Shown here piece by piece: positions 25,876-34,601 of a DNA stretch of 64,000 bases. Within the stretch, counting starts at the first letter, position 1. Each line of letters opens with the position of its first letter. Position numbers and translations under genes: made by a program. The notes beneath the pieces are model-generated. The model was given only the letters and a program-made list of their open reading frames with translations, was not told the origin of the DNA and ran no database searches. Source of the DNA: M1-B18 sp048264125. Lineage in GTDB: Bacteria; Bacillota; Clostridia; Peptostreptococcales; Natronincolaceae. The stretch covers positions 372,001-436,000 of the forward strand of contig JBLXDM010000001.1 of NCBI GenBank assembly GCA_048264125.1. Direction: 5' to 3'.

Positions 25876-26610
25876 ATGAAAAGACCTGCAATTTTTATAG
25901 TATTAACAAAAAGGCGATTGTATTATCTTGTGCTAGCTTTAGTAATTGTAATTTTAACAGTAACATATATGACGTCGCTTTTCCAACGGACCATTTCAGT
26001 ATACTTCTTTAATGCTTTGGAGGGAAGGACTATAGCAATAGACCCGGGGCATGGGGGTATAGACGGTGGTACGCATTTTGGCGATGCTATATTGGAGAAG
26101 CATATAAATCTAGAAATAAGCCTTAGACTTAAGGAGGAGCTGGAAAATGAAGGGGCTACTGTTATAATGACCAGAGAATCAGATGTTTCTCTGGATGACC
26201 ATATAAATAATGGCAGTCGACATCGAGAGGACTTAAATGAAAGGGTTAGGATAATTAATAATAGTGAAGCTGAAATTTTTATCAGTATCCATGCTAACTG
26301 CATTAAAAATACTAACAAGCAGGGGCCTATAGTCTTTTACCATGGAAACAGTGAGGAAAGCAAAGCAATGGCAGAGCTGCTGCAGCGGAATTTAAACCGA
26401 CTGTCGGCCTATGAAAAGCTGGACTTAAAGGCATACCATAGCGCCACAAAGGGAGATTATTTTATTCTGAATAACACCGCAGCACCGGGAGTAATAGTAG
26501 AAGCTGGCTTTATATCAAATGAGATAGACAGAGGGCTTTTGTTAGATGAAAAGCATCAAAGGGAGATTGTGGAGCAAATTATTCAGGGGATTATTGAGTA
26601 TTTTAATTGA
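25876..26610 (+). CDS. cwlD: N-acetylmuramoyl-L-alanine amidase CwlD
   Basis: 244 residues. A short N-terminal membrane anchor (about 14-35) is followed by an Amidase_3 domain with zinc and catalytic residues in IDPGHGGIDGG (His), LEKHINLEISL (Glu), ISIHANC (His) and VEAGFISN (catalytic Glu). The size, anchor and DGG-T sequence match CwlD, which with PdaA makes muramic lactam in spore cortex peptidoglycan. Other Amidase_3 roles are possible but less likely given the length. TTGGAGGAGGAGAGGC precedes the ATG. It is followed by a spore-surface-type collagen-like gene. Confidence 0.85.
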   Translation: MKRPAIFIVLTKRRLYYLVLALVIVILTVTYMTSLFQRTISVYFFNALEGRTIAIDPGHGGIDGGTHFGDAILEKHINLEISLRLKEELENEGATVIMTRESDVSLDDHINNGSRHREDLNERVRIINNSEAEIFISIHANCIKNTNKQGPIVFYHGNSEESKAMAELLQRNLNRLSAYEKLDLKAYHSATKGDYFILNNTAAPGVIVEAGFISNEIDRGLLLDEKHQREIVEQIIQGIIEYFN

Positions 26611-26738
26611 TCTAAAGGAAAAAGCTAGGATGGAATCAATGCAGAATACTGTATAGGGTTACATAAATTTCACTAACGAATATATTGTTATTATGATAAT
26701 ATTTTGTGTTATCAAATAATACTAAAGGAGCTAGTGAT

Positions 26739-27998
26739 ATGAAATGTGACTGCAACAATGATGAGAATAAAAGCATTTGTTACATTATAGGTTGTTCAAA
26801 GAAAGGTAACAGCGTGGAATTTCGCTGCTTTAATCATCGTCCAAAGCCTCGTCCCAAGCCATGCATAATCTGTCCAACCGGACCAACCGGACCAGCAGGA
26901 CCAATAGGACCAATAGGACCAATAGGACCCATCGGACCAATAGGGCCAGCGGGAGTAACGGGTGCAACAGGAGCAATAGGGCCGATAGGACCCGCAGGAC
27001 CAGCAGGAGCAACGGGAGCAGACGGGGCAACAGGGCCGACAGGACCAGCAGGGCCAACAGGAGCAATCGGGCCAGCAGGAGCAACGGGAGCAGACGGGGC
27101 AACAGGGCCAACAGGACCAGCAGGAGCAACAGGTCCAGCAGGGCCGACAGGACCAGCAGGAGCAACGGGAGCAGACGGGGCAACAGGGCCAACAGGACCA
27201 GCAGGAGCAACAGGAGCAATTGGGCCAGCAGGAGCAACGGGAGCAGACGGGGCAACAGGACCAACAGGACCAGCAGGAGCAACAGGAGCAATTGGGCCAG
27301 CAGGGCCAACAGGACCAGCAGGAGCAACGGGAGCAGACGGGGCAACAGGGCCGATAGGACCAGCAGGAGCAACGGGAGCAGACGGGGCAACAGGACCTAT
27401 AGGACCGGCAGGAGCAACAGGAGCAGACGGAGCAACCGGGCCAACAGGACCTATAGGACCAGCAGGAGCAACAGGAGCGATAGGGCCAACAGGACCAGCA
27501 GGAGCAACAGGACCAGCAGGAGCAACAGGACCGGCAGGGGCAACTGGAGCCACTGGAGCAACTGGGGTTGCTGGTGTCTTAAACTTTGCAGACTTTTTTG
27601 CATTAATGCCTGGTGATAACGCTGCAACGGTTGCCCCAGGAGCAGATGTAGACTTCCCTCAAGATGGACCCACCAGTGGCACAACAATTTCCCGTACTGG
27701 TGTCGATACCTTTGAATTGGCTGCAATTGGCACATATCAGGTTCTATTTCAGGTTAGTGTGTCCGAAGCCGGTCAGCTTGTCTTAACCCTTGACGGTGTT
27801 GAGCTTGCCTATACGGTGGTAGGCCGGGCGACAGGAACATCTCAGATAGTTGGTATGGCACTGGTTACTACAATAGAAGTGGATTCAATACTCACTGTGC
27901 GTAATCCAGCTGACAATGCAACTGCACTAACCATAACACCTCTGGCTGGGGGAACGGAACCGGTCTCAGCACATCTTGTGATTACACAGCTTGCATAG
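26739..27998 (+). CDS. Collagen-like (Gly-X-Y) repeat surface/exosporium protein, BclA-like
   Basis: 419 residues. A Cys-rich N-terminal region (MKCDCNNDENKSICYIIGC..., seven Cys by residue 45) is followed by about 230 residues of uninterrupted Gly-X-Y triplets (GPT, GPA, GAT, GAI, GAD) and a C-terminal globular domain of about 135 residues (FADFFALMPGDNAATVAPGA ... SAHLVITQLA), as in BclA C-terminal trimerisation heads. The unit GATGADGATGP occurs seven times. GGAGCTAGTGAT precedes the ATG at 26739. The repeat DNA is GC-rich against its AT-rich surroundings and is prone to length change. Exosporium or spore location is inferred from the family and from adjacent cwlD. Confidence 0.85.
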   Translation: MKCDCNNDENKSICYIIGCSKKGNSVEFRCFNHRPKPRPKPCIICPTGPTGPAGPIGPIGPIGPIGPIGPAGVTGATGAIGPIGPAGPAGATGADGATGPTGPAGPTGAIGPAGATGADGATGPTGPAGATGPAGPTGPAGATGADGATGPTGPAGATGAIGPAGATGADGATGPTGPAGATGAIGPAGPTGPAGATGADGATGPIGPAGATGADGATGPIGPAGATGADGATGPTGPIGPAGATGAIGPTGPAGATGPAGATGPAGATGATGATGVAGVLNFADFFALMPGDNAATVAPGADVDFPQDGPTSGTTISRTGVDTFELAAIGTYQVLFQVSVSEAGQLVLTLDGVELAYTVVGRATGTSQIVGMALVTTIEVDSILTVRNPADNATALTITPLAGGTEPVSAHLVITQLA

Positions 27999-28026
27999 AA
28001 TGCCAACAATTTTAGAGTAAGCCTTT

Positions 28027-28060
28027 TAGCTCATAGCCACCAAACTATGAGCTCTTTTTT
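28027..28060 (+). terminator. Rho-independent terminator
   Basis: AGCTCATAG (28028-28036) pairs with CTATGAGCT (28045-28053) around a CCACCAAA loop, followed by seven T. Ends the collagen-like gene. Confidence 0.88.
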
Positions 28061-28161
28061 TGGGCAATAGAACAATTGCAGTCGGTGGCTATTTACAAGC
28101 TTTTGCCATAAATGGTATAATTACTAAACCTAAATCTCATAACAATGCTGAGGTGAAAAAA

Positions 28162-29940
28162 GTGGAAAAGCAGACAAAGGGACTAAAGCGGCGCTTCAGG
28201 AACAGGATAGCTAGGGTAATAGCAGGTACTCTGCTGGTGATGGTAATTATTTTGGTGCTATTACAAAGCAATTATAGGTATATACAGGAGAAGACAATAA
28301 AATCTCAGCAGGATAATATACTTAATATTGTGACGACGGTGGCAGATCAAATGGAGTCTTATTTTGAGACTAAGGATAGCTATTTATTGGCGATTGCTGA
28401 GGATTCTCAATTCTTTACGGACTTTATGGCCCTCAGGGAGGGAAGCACCAAGGATGTCAGATTGGTGGAGCTTCTTTATAGAATGGGAAGCAGGGAGTAT
28501 ATTTCCATAGAGCTAATCGATAGCAGAGGGGCGCTGTTAAGGGCATATACCGATAGCCCCAATTATAAGTATCAATTCGGTGAGGACGTAATCAGAGGGA
28601 TTAATACCCATAATACAATATATTTTGTAGATACCTTAGGAGACCGGAGCATAAATCTACTTCAGCCTATAAAGAGGGAGGGAGAGCTTTATGGCTTTAT
28701 TAGAATGCAGTTGGATTCCGACTATCTGTACGACACCTATATGGCAGACTATCAGCTAAATCAAAAAGGCTACATATCAATAAAGGATAAGGATGGACGG
28801 CTGCTTTTGCATCCCTCTTTGGAGTATTTGGGTGAGGAGGTTGTTGAGGTACGACGGAGACAGTATCCTGATTACGATTGGAGTGAGCTGGAAAATTTAG
28901 TTAAAATTCAGATACAAAAGCAATCGGGGGTGGGGGTATATCACTCCGTTTGGCCGGGGGACGGCACAAGAGTAAAGAAAATAAACGGCTTTACCCCCTG
29001 CAATATTGGAGACACCTTCATCATACTTAATTTCTCTATAGACTATTTAGAAACCATGCATAGCTTCGAGTCTATAACTGAGGCAACTGTTTTCATTGCT
29101 ATTCTACTGGTAATTATGAGCCTCTTAACGATTATATATATTTATATAGTAGAGCTTAAGAGAAATGAGCTGGCATTGGAGGCCATCTACTTTAAGGAGC
29201 TTAAGGAAAAAAATGCAATCATTATGCATCAGGCTAAGTTTGCTGCTATGGGGGAAATGACGGCTACAATTGCCCATCAGCTAAAGCAGCCCTTAAATGC
29301 CTTGAAGATCTCATTATACAATATAGAGGACTATCACCTGCTGGGGGAGGATGACAGGATCTATTTGAATTCTTTATTTAAATCAAATCGTAGGCTGGTG
29401 GATAAGATATCGAAAACGATTGATGATTTTAAATTCTTCTTTAAACCCCAAAGCAGCAGCATGGTATTTAAGGTAAAGGAAGCTGTCGAATTTGCACTTG
29501 AGCTTAATGTTGAAAGGCTTAACTATTTAGAAATCAAAGCGAATATATCGGGGGACATAGAGGCGAGGATTAACGGAGAAAGCAATGTTTTAGCTCAGGT
29601 CCTTTTAAATCTAATAAACAATGCCATAGATGCCCTTGCGACAACGGAGGGAATTAAGGTAATAGAAGTCCAGCTTCAGGATAGGGAAGAGGCGGTAATT
29701 GTACAGCTCCAGGATACTGGGGGAGGTGTACAGGAGGATATTATGGCAAAATTGTTTGAGCCCTATGTTTCTACAAAGGGAGAAAGTGGGACTGGACTAG
29801 GTCTTTATATATCAAAATACATATTACGAGAAAAGTTTGATGGAGAATTGACCATAGAAAACACCGACACCGGGCTAAGGGCCACCATTAATATTCCAAA
29901 GCATTCAGGGGAGGGACACTACGATGAAGTTAAAGGATAG
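28162..29940 (+). CDS. Membrane sensor histidine kinase
   Basis: About 592 residues: transmembrane segment near 18-38, a large extracellular Cache-like sensor region (about 40-305; VTTVADQMESYFETKDSYLL onward), second membrane segment about 308-335, then HisKA with phospho-acceptor His372 in TATIAHQLKQPLNAL and HATPase with NLINNAIDAL, DTGGGV and GTGLGLYI. The HQLKQPLNAL box resembles DctB/NtrB-type kinases. Start chosen at GTG 28162 (GAGGTG upstream); the frame is open earlier but runs into the preceding terminator. The citG gene overlaps its end by 17 nt, and the only response regulator in the locus is at 36708, so it probably senses an extracellular di- or tricarboxylate. Confidence 0.85.
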   Translation: MEKQTKGLKRRFRNRIARVIAGTLLVMVIILVLLQSNYRYIQEKTIKSQQDNILNIVTTVADQMESYFETKDSYLLAIAEDSQFFTDFMALREGSTKDVRLVELLYRMGSREYISIELIDSRGALLRAYTDSPNYKYQFGEDVIRGINTHNTIYFVDTLGDRSINLLQPIKREGELYGFIRMQLDSDYLYDTYMADYQLNQKGYISIKDKDGRLLLHPSLEYLGEEVVEVRRRQYPDYDWSELENLVKIQIQKQSGVGVYHSVWPGDGTRVKKINGFTPCNIGDTFIILNFSIDYLETMHSFESITEATVFIAILLVIMSLLTIIYIYIVELKRNELALEAIYFKELKEKNAIIMHQAKFAAMGEMTATIAHQLKQPLNALKISLYNIEDYHLLGEDDRIYLNSLFKSNRRLVDKISKTIDDFKFFFKPQSSSMVFKVKEAVEFALELNVERLNYLEIKANISGDIEARINGESNVLAQVLLNLINNAIDALATTEGIKVIEVQLQDREEAVIVQLQDTGGGVQEDIMAKLFEPYVSTKGESGTGLGLYISKYILREKFDGELTIENTDTGLRATINIPKHSGEGHYDEVKG

Positions 29941-30802
29941 CTGCTATAGTATGACAGACTCAGCCTTTGCAATAGGTAGCCTTGCGGTTCAGGCTATGCT
30001 CTATGAGGTTTCCTGCTTTCCCTCGCCAGGGCTGGTATCTCCCGTTTCCAATGGTGCCCATAAGGACATGAATTATTATACCTTTATTGACAGCACCGTT
30101 GCCTTGAGTAAGTATTTTTCAATATTTGCTCAGGAGGGAATGTCGGATAAGGCCTGTAAAGAGATATTTGCTGGGATAAGGAGAACCGGGGTGGAGGCTG
30201 AAGGGGAGATGTTTGCTAAAACCAAGGGAGTAAATACCCATAAGGGAATGCTATTTTTAATGGGAATTTCCTGTGCCGCTGTAGGCAAGGCTCTATATGA
30301 TAAAAAAGAGTTTGCCGATATTCCTGGCATTATCAAGGAAATGACGGTGGGACTGGTTAAGGAGGAGCTAAAGCCACTGAAGGAAAAGGACAGCCTCTCC
30401 AATGGTGAACGGCTATTTTTAAAATATAATTCAAAGGGCATCAGGGGTGAGGTGGAGGAGGGTATTCCCACGGTCTTTAAATATGGTCTTGATGCATACC
30501 GCCAGAGGGGAGATCTACCCCTTAATCATCGGCTTATCCATACCCTAATCAGCATTATGCAAGTATGTGAAGATACAACGATCCTTCATCGTCACTCTCC
30601 TGAGGTGCTGGAGGAGGTAAGGGGACGGGCGAAGGATATCATGAATAGCGGCGGAATGAGCTCCGACGAGGGAAGGCACAAGCTAGAGCTGCTTTGTGAT
30701 GAATTTATAAAAAGGAATATAAGCCCCGGTGGAAGTGCAGACCTGCTGGGAACTACTGTATTTTTCTATCTCGTGGAGGAATACATGAAAAAAACAACTT
30801 AA
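29924..30802 (+). CDS. citG: Triphosphoribosyl-dephospho-CoA synthase
   Basis: 292 residues. SPGLVSPVSNGAHKDMNYYTFIDS, NTHKGMLFLMG, EDTTILHRHSPE and PGGSADLLGTTVF are the conserved blocks of CitG/MdcB. The enzyme makes 2'-(5''-triphosphoribosyl)-3'-dephospho-CoA from ATP and dephospho-CoA, the prosthetic-group precursor for the acyl carrier subunit of citrate lyase. It works with CitX encoded at 36138. It is cotranscribed with the sensor kinase (17-nt overlap), an uncommon pairing. A strong terminator follows. Confidence 0.92.
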   Translation: MKLKDSCYSMTDSAFAIGSLAVQAMLYEVSCFPSPGLVSPVSNGAHKDMNYYTFIDSTVALSKYFSIFAQEGMSDKACKEIFAGIRRTGVEAEGEMFAKTKGVNTHKGMLFLMGISCAAVGKALYDKKEFADIPGIIKEMTVGLVKEELKPLKEKDSLSNGERLFLKYNSKGIRGEVEEGIPTVFKYGLDAYRQRGDLPLNHRLIHTLISIMQVCEDTTILHRHSPEVLEEVRGRAKDIMNSGGMSSDEGRHKLELLCDEFIKRNISPGGSADLLGTTVFFYLVEEYMKKTT

Positions 30803-30820
30803 TTTAAGTTGTTTTTTTTG
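30788..30820. terminator. Bidirectional terminator
   Basis: AAAAAACAACTTAA pairs with TTTAAGTTGTTTTTT in a tight hairpin; A- and T-tracts on both sides suit both citG (plus) and the convergent sorC-type gene (minus). It overlaps the last codons of citG. Confidence 0.85.
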
Positions 30821-30823
30821 TCT

Positions 30824-31798
30824 TTACAATCCTGCCATGGTCAGTACCTTGGAGGCTGTGGAATCATCTGTGATCAGAACATTTACATGCTCTCCTCGTA
30901 AGGCGCCCAGTATGGCCTCTGCCTTGTATTTTCCAGAGGCGATTCCTACTCTGTATTTTATCTGTGGGAAGGTGTTTGAATCAAGCCCTACAATTTTTTT
31001 GTTGATATCTATATCCAACTCATTGCCATCTATGTCATACAATCGTGCGTAAATACAGCCGGCAGCCCTTTGAGAATTTGTATCGAAGCTCTTGTTTTTT
31101 ACCAGATAGCCGGACCAAAGGCTGGAGGAAAAAACTGCATCTATAGTTCCGATGCCAGCAAGCACGATATCACATCTATTGGCTAAGAATAATGTATCGT
31201 TTATAACCGGCTCATGCATAAGGGATTTTCGTGCAAAGTCATTATCGATGTACAGGGGAGCGTACAAATACTTGTATTTACCGCCATAAACCTTAGCAAA
31301 ACGACGAATAAGCTCCGGTGAATCCACTAGAGGATTATCCTTTGCTGCAGCCCCCAAAACCTGAACGGCAGTAATTGCCTTTTTATTTTGGGGCTTAAGC
31401 TGATTGATCAGATTGTATAGGGTTTTTCCCCATAATACGCCCACAATAGAATCCTCGGTAATAATAGAGTCCACATATTCCGCACCCAGCTTCCCAAGGG
31501 CGTATATGGTTTGGTCGTGGGACATCATCTGATTATTAAGTACAATTGCATTCTTCAGCTTAAAATTCTCCATCAGCAGCTGTTCCATCTGTGTAGAGCG
31601 TTCCTTAGGATGATTTATTATTATCTCAACGACATTCCGATCCCTGGCCTCCTGCAGCAGCTTTGATATTTTAAAGCGGGAGGTGGAGAGCTGGTCGGCA
31701 ATCTCGGATTGGGTCAGGTTCTGCTCATAATACATATTGGCAAGATTAGAAAGAAATTTAAGCTTTTCATTATCATTCATTTTTTCATATTGATCCAT
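30824..31798 (-). CDS. SorC/DeoR-type (CggR-like) transcriptional regulator
   Basis: 324 residues. The N-terminal helix-turn-helix is YEQNLTQSEIADQLSTSRFKISKLLQEAR (about residues 21-50), and the rest is the SorC sugar-binding domain (ILGAAAKDNPLVDSPELIRRFA, YAPLYIDN, DIVLAGIGTIDA, AILGALRGEHVNVLITDD). These regulators bind a phosphorylated or other small-molecule effector. It is divergent from citC across 540 bp and so probably controls the cit genes. AGAGGAGC precedes the minus-strand ATG, and a well-formed promoter lies at 31853-31881. Confidence 0.9.
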   Translation of the reverse strand: MDQYEKMNDNEKLKFLSNLANMYYEQNLTQSEIADQLSTSRFKISKLLQEARDRNVVEIIINHPKERSTQMEQLLMENFKLKNAIVLNNQMMSHDQTIYALGKLGAEYVDSIITEDSIVGVLWGKTLYNLINQLKPQNKKAITAVQVLGAAAKDNPLVDSPELIRRFAKVYGGKYKYLYAPLYIDNDFARKSLMHEPVINDTLFLANRCDIVLAGIGTIDAVFSSSLWSGYLVKNKSFDTNSQRAAGCIYARLYDIDGNELDIDINKKIVGLDSNTFPQIKYRVGIASGKYKAEAILGALRGEHVNVLITDDSTASKVLTMAGL

Positions 31799-31852
31799 AG
31801 TATAGCTCCTCTTATAACATTTTGATTTACAGAAGGGTTGAAAAGCAATTTA

Positions 31853-31881
31853 ATTATAGCTTAAATATTCAACTCTATCAA
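31853..31881 (-). promoter_or_regulatory. Promoter of the SorC-type regulator gene
   Basis: On the minus strand TTGATA (31881-31876), 17 bp, TATAAT (31858-31853), about 55 nt ahead of the regulator's start codon. Confidence 0.65.
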
Positions 31882-31934
31882 GGTATGTACTCTATTTTAT
31901 GTCATAGGAAAGTTCGATTTTAATTCCTATGAAA

Positions 31935-32110
31935 TGGGGGGGTGTTAAGGGGGGGGCGTCACCCCTTATTAAAATAAGGAGGGGCGAGTAGTGCCACGAA
32001 TAAGTGGTACTGCGGTACGAGCGCCGCCGAGATGGTGAGGCGGCAGGGTGCTTGCACGCATGGTTTCCTGGAAAACAAACGTGGCGGAGCCACTTTGTTA
32101 TCACATGTTG
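31935..32110. other. GC-rich multi-hairpin element (possible dispersed repeat or structured RNA)
   Basis: About 175 bp of GC-rich sequence in an AT-rich 540-bp intergenic region. At least four successive hairpins are visible: CCCCTTATT / AATAAGGAGGGG, AGTGCCAC / GTGGTACT, GCGCCGCC / GGCGGC, and GTGGC / GCCAC. G and C homopolymer runs of 7-8 flank the left end. It contains the motif CATGGTTTCC...GAAAACAAA that recurs at 25721. No coding frame is credible. The rest of the region (31882-31934 and 32111-32241) is plain AT-rich DNA. Confidence 0.5.
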
Positions 32111-32241
32111 AAAGTGGTTACAAATGTGCGGGATTAATAGGCAATAATTACATAATATACAATGAATAGCCACTAAATATCTATTTAATTTATGCGCTAT
32201 CAAAAAACACAAAAACATATGTGATTTAAAGCAACAAATGT

Positions 32242-32270
32242 TTGACTAAATGCAGAATATTTGGTAATAT
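32242..32270 (+). promoter_or_regulatory. Promoter of citCDEFX
   Basis: TTGACT (32242-32247), 17 bp, TAATAT (32265-32270), about 65 nt ahead of the citC start. No SorC operator dyad was obvious to me within it. Confidence 0.65.
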
Positions 32271-32335
32271 AAATTTGAGGATTACTTAACAAAGTAAACA
32301 GGTCGACGGATAATGGCTTTAGGGAGGGAACATTC

Positions 32336-33370
32336 TTGGAATTTTCAAGCCTTACCGAATATATGCTGACAAAGGAAGACCAAGAGCTTCGAGGGCTTGT
32401 GTCGCTCTTCTTACAAAAGCAAAGCTTAAGGCTGGAGGCGGGCATTGATTACACCTATGCCTTGCTGAATAAAGGCGAGGTAGTAGCCACCGGCTCATTG
32501 GAGAGAAACGTAATCAAATGTGTTGCGGTTGAGGAGGGCTATCAGGGGTTGGGCCTTGCCAATAAGGTCATATCACAGCTTCTTTACGAAGCCCACAGCC
32601 GTGGTATACATCATCTATTTGTATATACCAAGCCTCAAAATATACATATATTTTTAGATTTAGGCTTTTATAAAATTATAGAGCTTCCCGGCAAGGTGGT
32701 GCTATTGGAAAATAAAAGAGATGGCATCAGGGACTTTGTTCAGGGTATAAGGCAAAAATCATCATATAAAGGAAAGGCCTCTGCTGTAATGGTGAACTGC
32801 AATCCCTTTACTCTGGGGCATCAGTATTTGATAGAAAGGGCAGCTGAGGAAAACGATTTTCTTTATGTGCTGGTTGTATCGGAGGACAGATCAGTTTTTC
32901 CCTCCAGCGTCAGGCTCAAGCTTGTTAGGGAGGGCACTAAGCATTTAAAAAATGTGCTGGTGCATGAAACCGGAAATTATCTGATTTCATCAGCTACCTT
33001 TCCCTCTTATTTTTTAAAGCAGGAGGATGTGTTGGTGGAGACCCACGCAGCTCTGGACTTAGAGATATTTGCAGTATATTTTGCAGCGGCCCTCAATATA
33101 ACCAGAAGATATGTTGGAGAGGAGCCCAATTGTCCCCTGACGAATAGCTACAATACAGCCATGAAGACGCTTTTACCGATGCATGCCATAGAGGTAATAG
33201 AGGTGCCGAGGCGAAAGGCCCAGCAGCAGGTCATCAGTGCATCTAGGGTAAGGCAGCTGCTAAAGGAAAATAAGCTGGAGGAGGCGAGGGCTTTAGTACC
33301 CCAAACCACCTATCGCTTTCTGATGACAGAGGAAGGGCAGCAGATTATTGAGAAAATAAAAGGTACATAG
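32336..33370 (+). CDS. citC: [Citrate (pro-3S)-lyase] ligase
   Basis: 344 residues: an N-terminal GNAT-like domain (VAVEEGYQGLGLANKVISQLLYEA, about 60-85) followed by a nucleotidyltransferase domain with MVNCNPFTLGHQYLIERAA (HxGH-like TLGH) and ISASRVRQLL. This two-domain layout is that of CitC, which acetylates the thiol of the CitD prosthetic group using acetate and ATP and so activates citrate lyase. The start is TTG 32336 with AGGGAGGGA upstream. First gene of citCDEFX. Confidence 0.92.
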   Translation: MEFSSLTEYMLTKEDQELRGLVSLFLQKQSLRLEAGIDYTYALLNKGEVVATGSLERNVIKCVAVEEGYQGLGLANKVISQLLYEAHSRGIHHLFVYTKPQNIHIFLDLGFYKIIELPGKVVLLENKRDGIRDFVQGIRQKSSYKGKASAVMVNCNPFTLGHQYLIERAAEENDFLYVLVVSEDRSVFPSSVRLKLVREGTKHLKNVLVHETGNYLISSATFPSYFLKQEDVLVETHAALDLEIFAVYFAAALNITRRYVGEEPNCPLTNSYNTAMKTLLPMHAIEVIEVPRRKAQQQVISASRVRQLLKENKLEEARALVPQTTYRFLMTEEGQQIIEKIKGT

Positions 33371-33399
33371 ATATATGCTATAAAATTGGAGGGAAGGCT

Positions 33400-33696
33400 A
33401 TGGAGATAAAGGACAGTGCTATGGCAGGAACGCTAGAGTCCAGTGATGCCTCTATTGTGGTGGAGCCCAACGCAGGGGATGGCATACTTATTGATTTGAA
33501 CAGCTCCGTCGAGAAGCAGTTCGGCGATGAAATAAGGGAAACGGTAAGGCAGGTATTGAAGGAGCTGGAGGTAAGCCGTGCAATAGTTAGAATTCAGGAC
33601 AAGGGTGCGCTGGATTGTGTGATAAGGGCGAGGCTTCAGACGGCAGTATTAAGAGCGGCCGATGTGAAAACGTTTAACTGGGGGGAACAGATATAA
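33400..33696 (+). CDS. citD: Citrate lyase acyl carrier protein (gamma subunit)
   Basis: 98 residues. AGTLESSDASIVVEP contains the serine (Ser14) that receives the phosphoribosyl-dephospho-CoA group, and LNSSVEKQFGDEI plus DKGALDCVIRARL are classic CitD blocks. Length matches the family. TTGGAGGGAAGGCT precedes the ATG. The stop overlaps the citE start by one base. Confidence 0.93.
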   Translation: MEIKDSAMAGTLESSDASIVVEPNAGDGILIDLNSSVEKQFGDEIRETVRQVLKELEVSRAIVRIQDKGALDCVIRARLQTAVLRAADVKTFNWGEQI

Positions 33697-34601
33697 TGTT
33701 TAAGCTGAGAAGGACAATGATGTATGTTCCTGGGAATAATCCCAGTATGGTAAAGGATGCGCATATCTTTGGTGCAGATACCGTCATGTTTGATCTGGAG
33801 GATTCGGTGGCCATCAATGAGAAGGATGCCGCAAGATTTTTAGTATATAATGCCTTGAAGGGCTTAAATTATGAAGGCGCAGAAATAGCAGTAAGAATCA
33901 ACGGATTGGATACTCCCTTCGGCAGAGAGGATCTTGAGGCCATTGTCAGGGTAAGGCCCAATATCATAAGATTGCCGAAGGCGGAAACCCCTGAGGATGT
34001 AAGGTGTATAGAGGAGAGAATTGAGGATATAGAAAAAAAGGAAGGCATACCGGTGGGCAGTACAAGGCTGATGGCTGCTGTAGAAAGCGCCAGAGGGGTA
34101 TTAAATGCCAGAGAGATTGCAGCCGCCAGCAGCAGACTGGTAGGGATAGCGATTGGAGCAGAGGACTTTGTCACAGACATGCGAACCACCCGCTCCTTGG
34201 AGGGTGTGGAGCTGCTGACGGCTAGAAGCCAGGTGCTGCTGGCGGCAAGGACTGCCGGCATATATGCACTGGATACAGTCTTTTCAGATGTTAATGATGA
34301 TGAAGGCTTTGCCCAGGAGGTAAGGCATATAAAGCAATTGGGCTTTGACGGAAAATCAGTAATTAATCCCCGACAGATAGATGTGGTGCATGCAATCTAT
34401 ACCCCCACACCACAGGAAATAGATAGATCAAAGCGTATTATCAAGGCCAGCCAGGAGGCTCTGCTGAGGGGCTCCGGTGTGGTTTCATTGGATGGAAAGA
34501 TGGTGGATAAGCCGATTATTGAAAGGGCCCAAAGGGTCTTGACCTTAGCTGCAGCAGCAGGGATATACAGTCTTGAAGGAGGCGGAGCATTTGCTTACTA
34601 A
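33696..34601 (+). CDS. citE: Citrate lyase beta subunit (citryl-ACP lyase)
   Basis: 301 residues of the HpcH/HpaI aldolase fold. RRTMMYVPGNNPSMVKDA, DTVMFDLEDSVAINEKDAAR, RLPKAET and AIGAEDFVTDM (metal-binding Asp/Glu) are typical CitE signatures. It splits citryl-ACP into acetyl-ACP and oxaloacetate. Its 3' end overlaps the likely citF start. Full length, so the complex should be functional. Confidence 0.93.
   Translation: MFKLRRTMMYVPGNNPSMVKDAHIFGADTVMFDLEDSVAINEKDAARFLVYNALKGLNYEGAEIAVRINGLDTPFGREDLEAIVRVRPNIIRLPKAETPEDVRCIEERIEDIEKKEGIPVGSTRLMAAVESARGVLNAREIAAASSRLVGIAIGAEDFVTDMRTTRSLEGVELLTARSQVLLAARTAGIYALDTVFSDVNDDEGFAQEVRHIKQLGFDGKSVINPRQIDVVHAIYTPTPQEIDRSKRIIKASQEALLRGSGVVSLDGKMVDKPIIERAQRVLTLAAAAGIYSLEGGGAFAY

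Noticed and set aside
26830..27553. Long antisense open frames across the collagen repeats (186 and 239 codons, Leu- or Pro/Ala-rich)
   Set aside because: They are by-products of the Gly-Pro-Ala/Thr triplet repeat composition; no ribosome site or start context on the minus strand.
31892..32445. Minus-strand frames across the hairpin element and citC start
   Set aside because: No start context; composition follows the GC-rich repeat and the antisense of citC.
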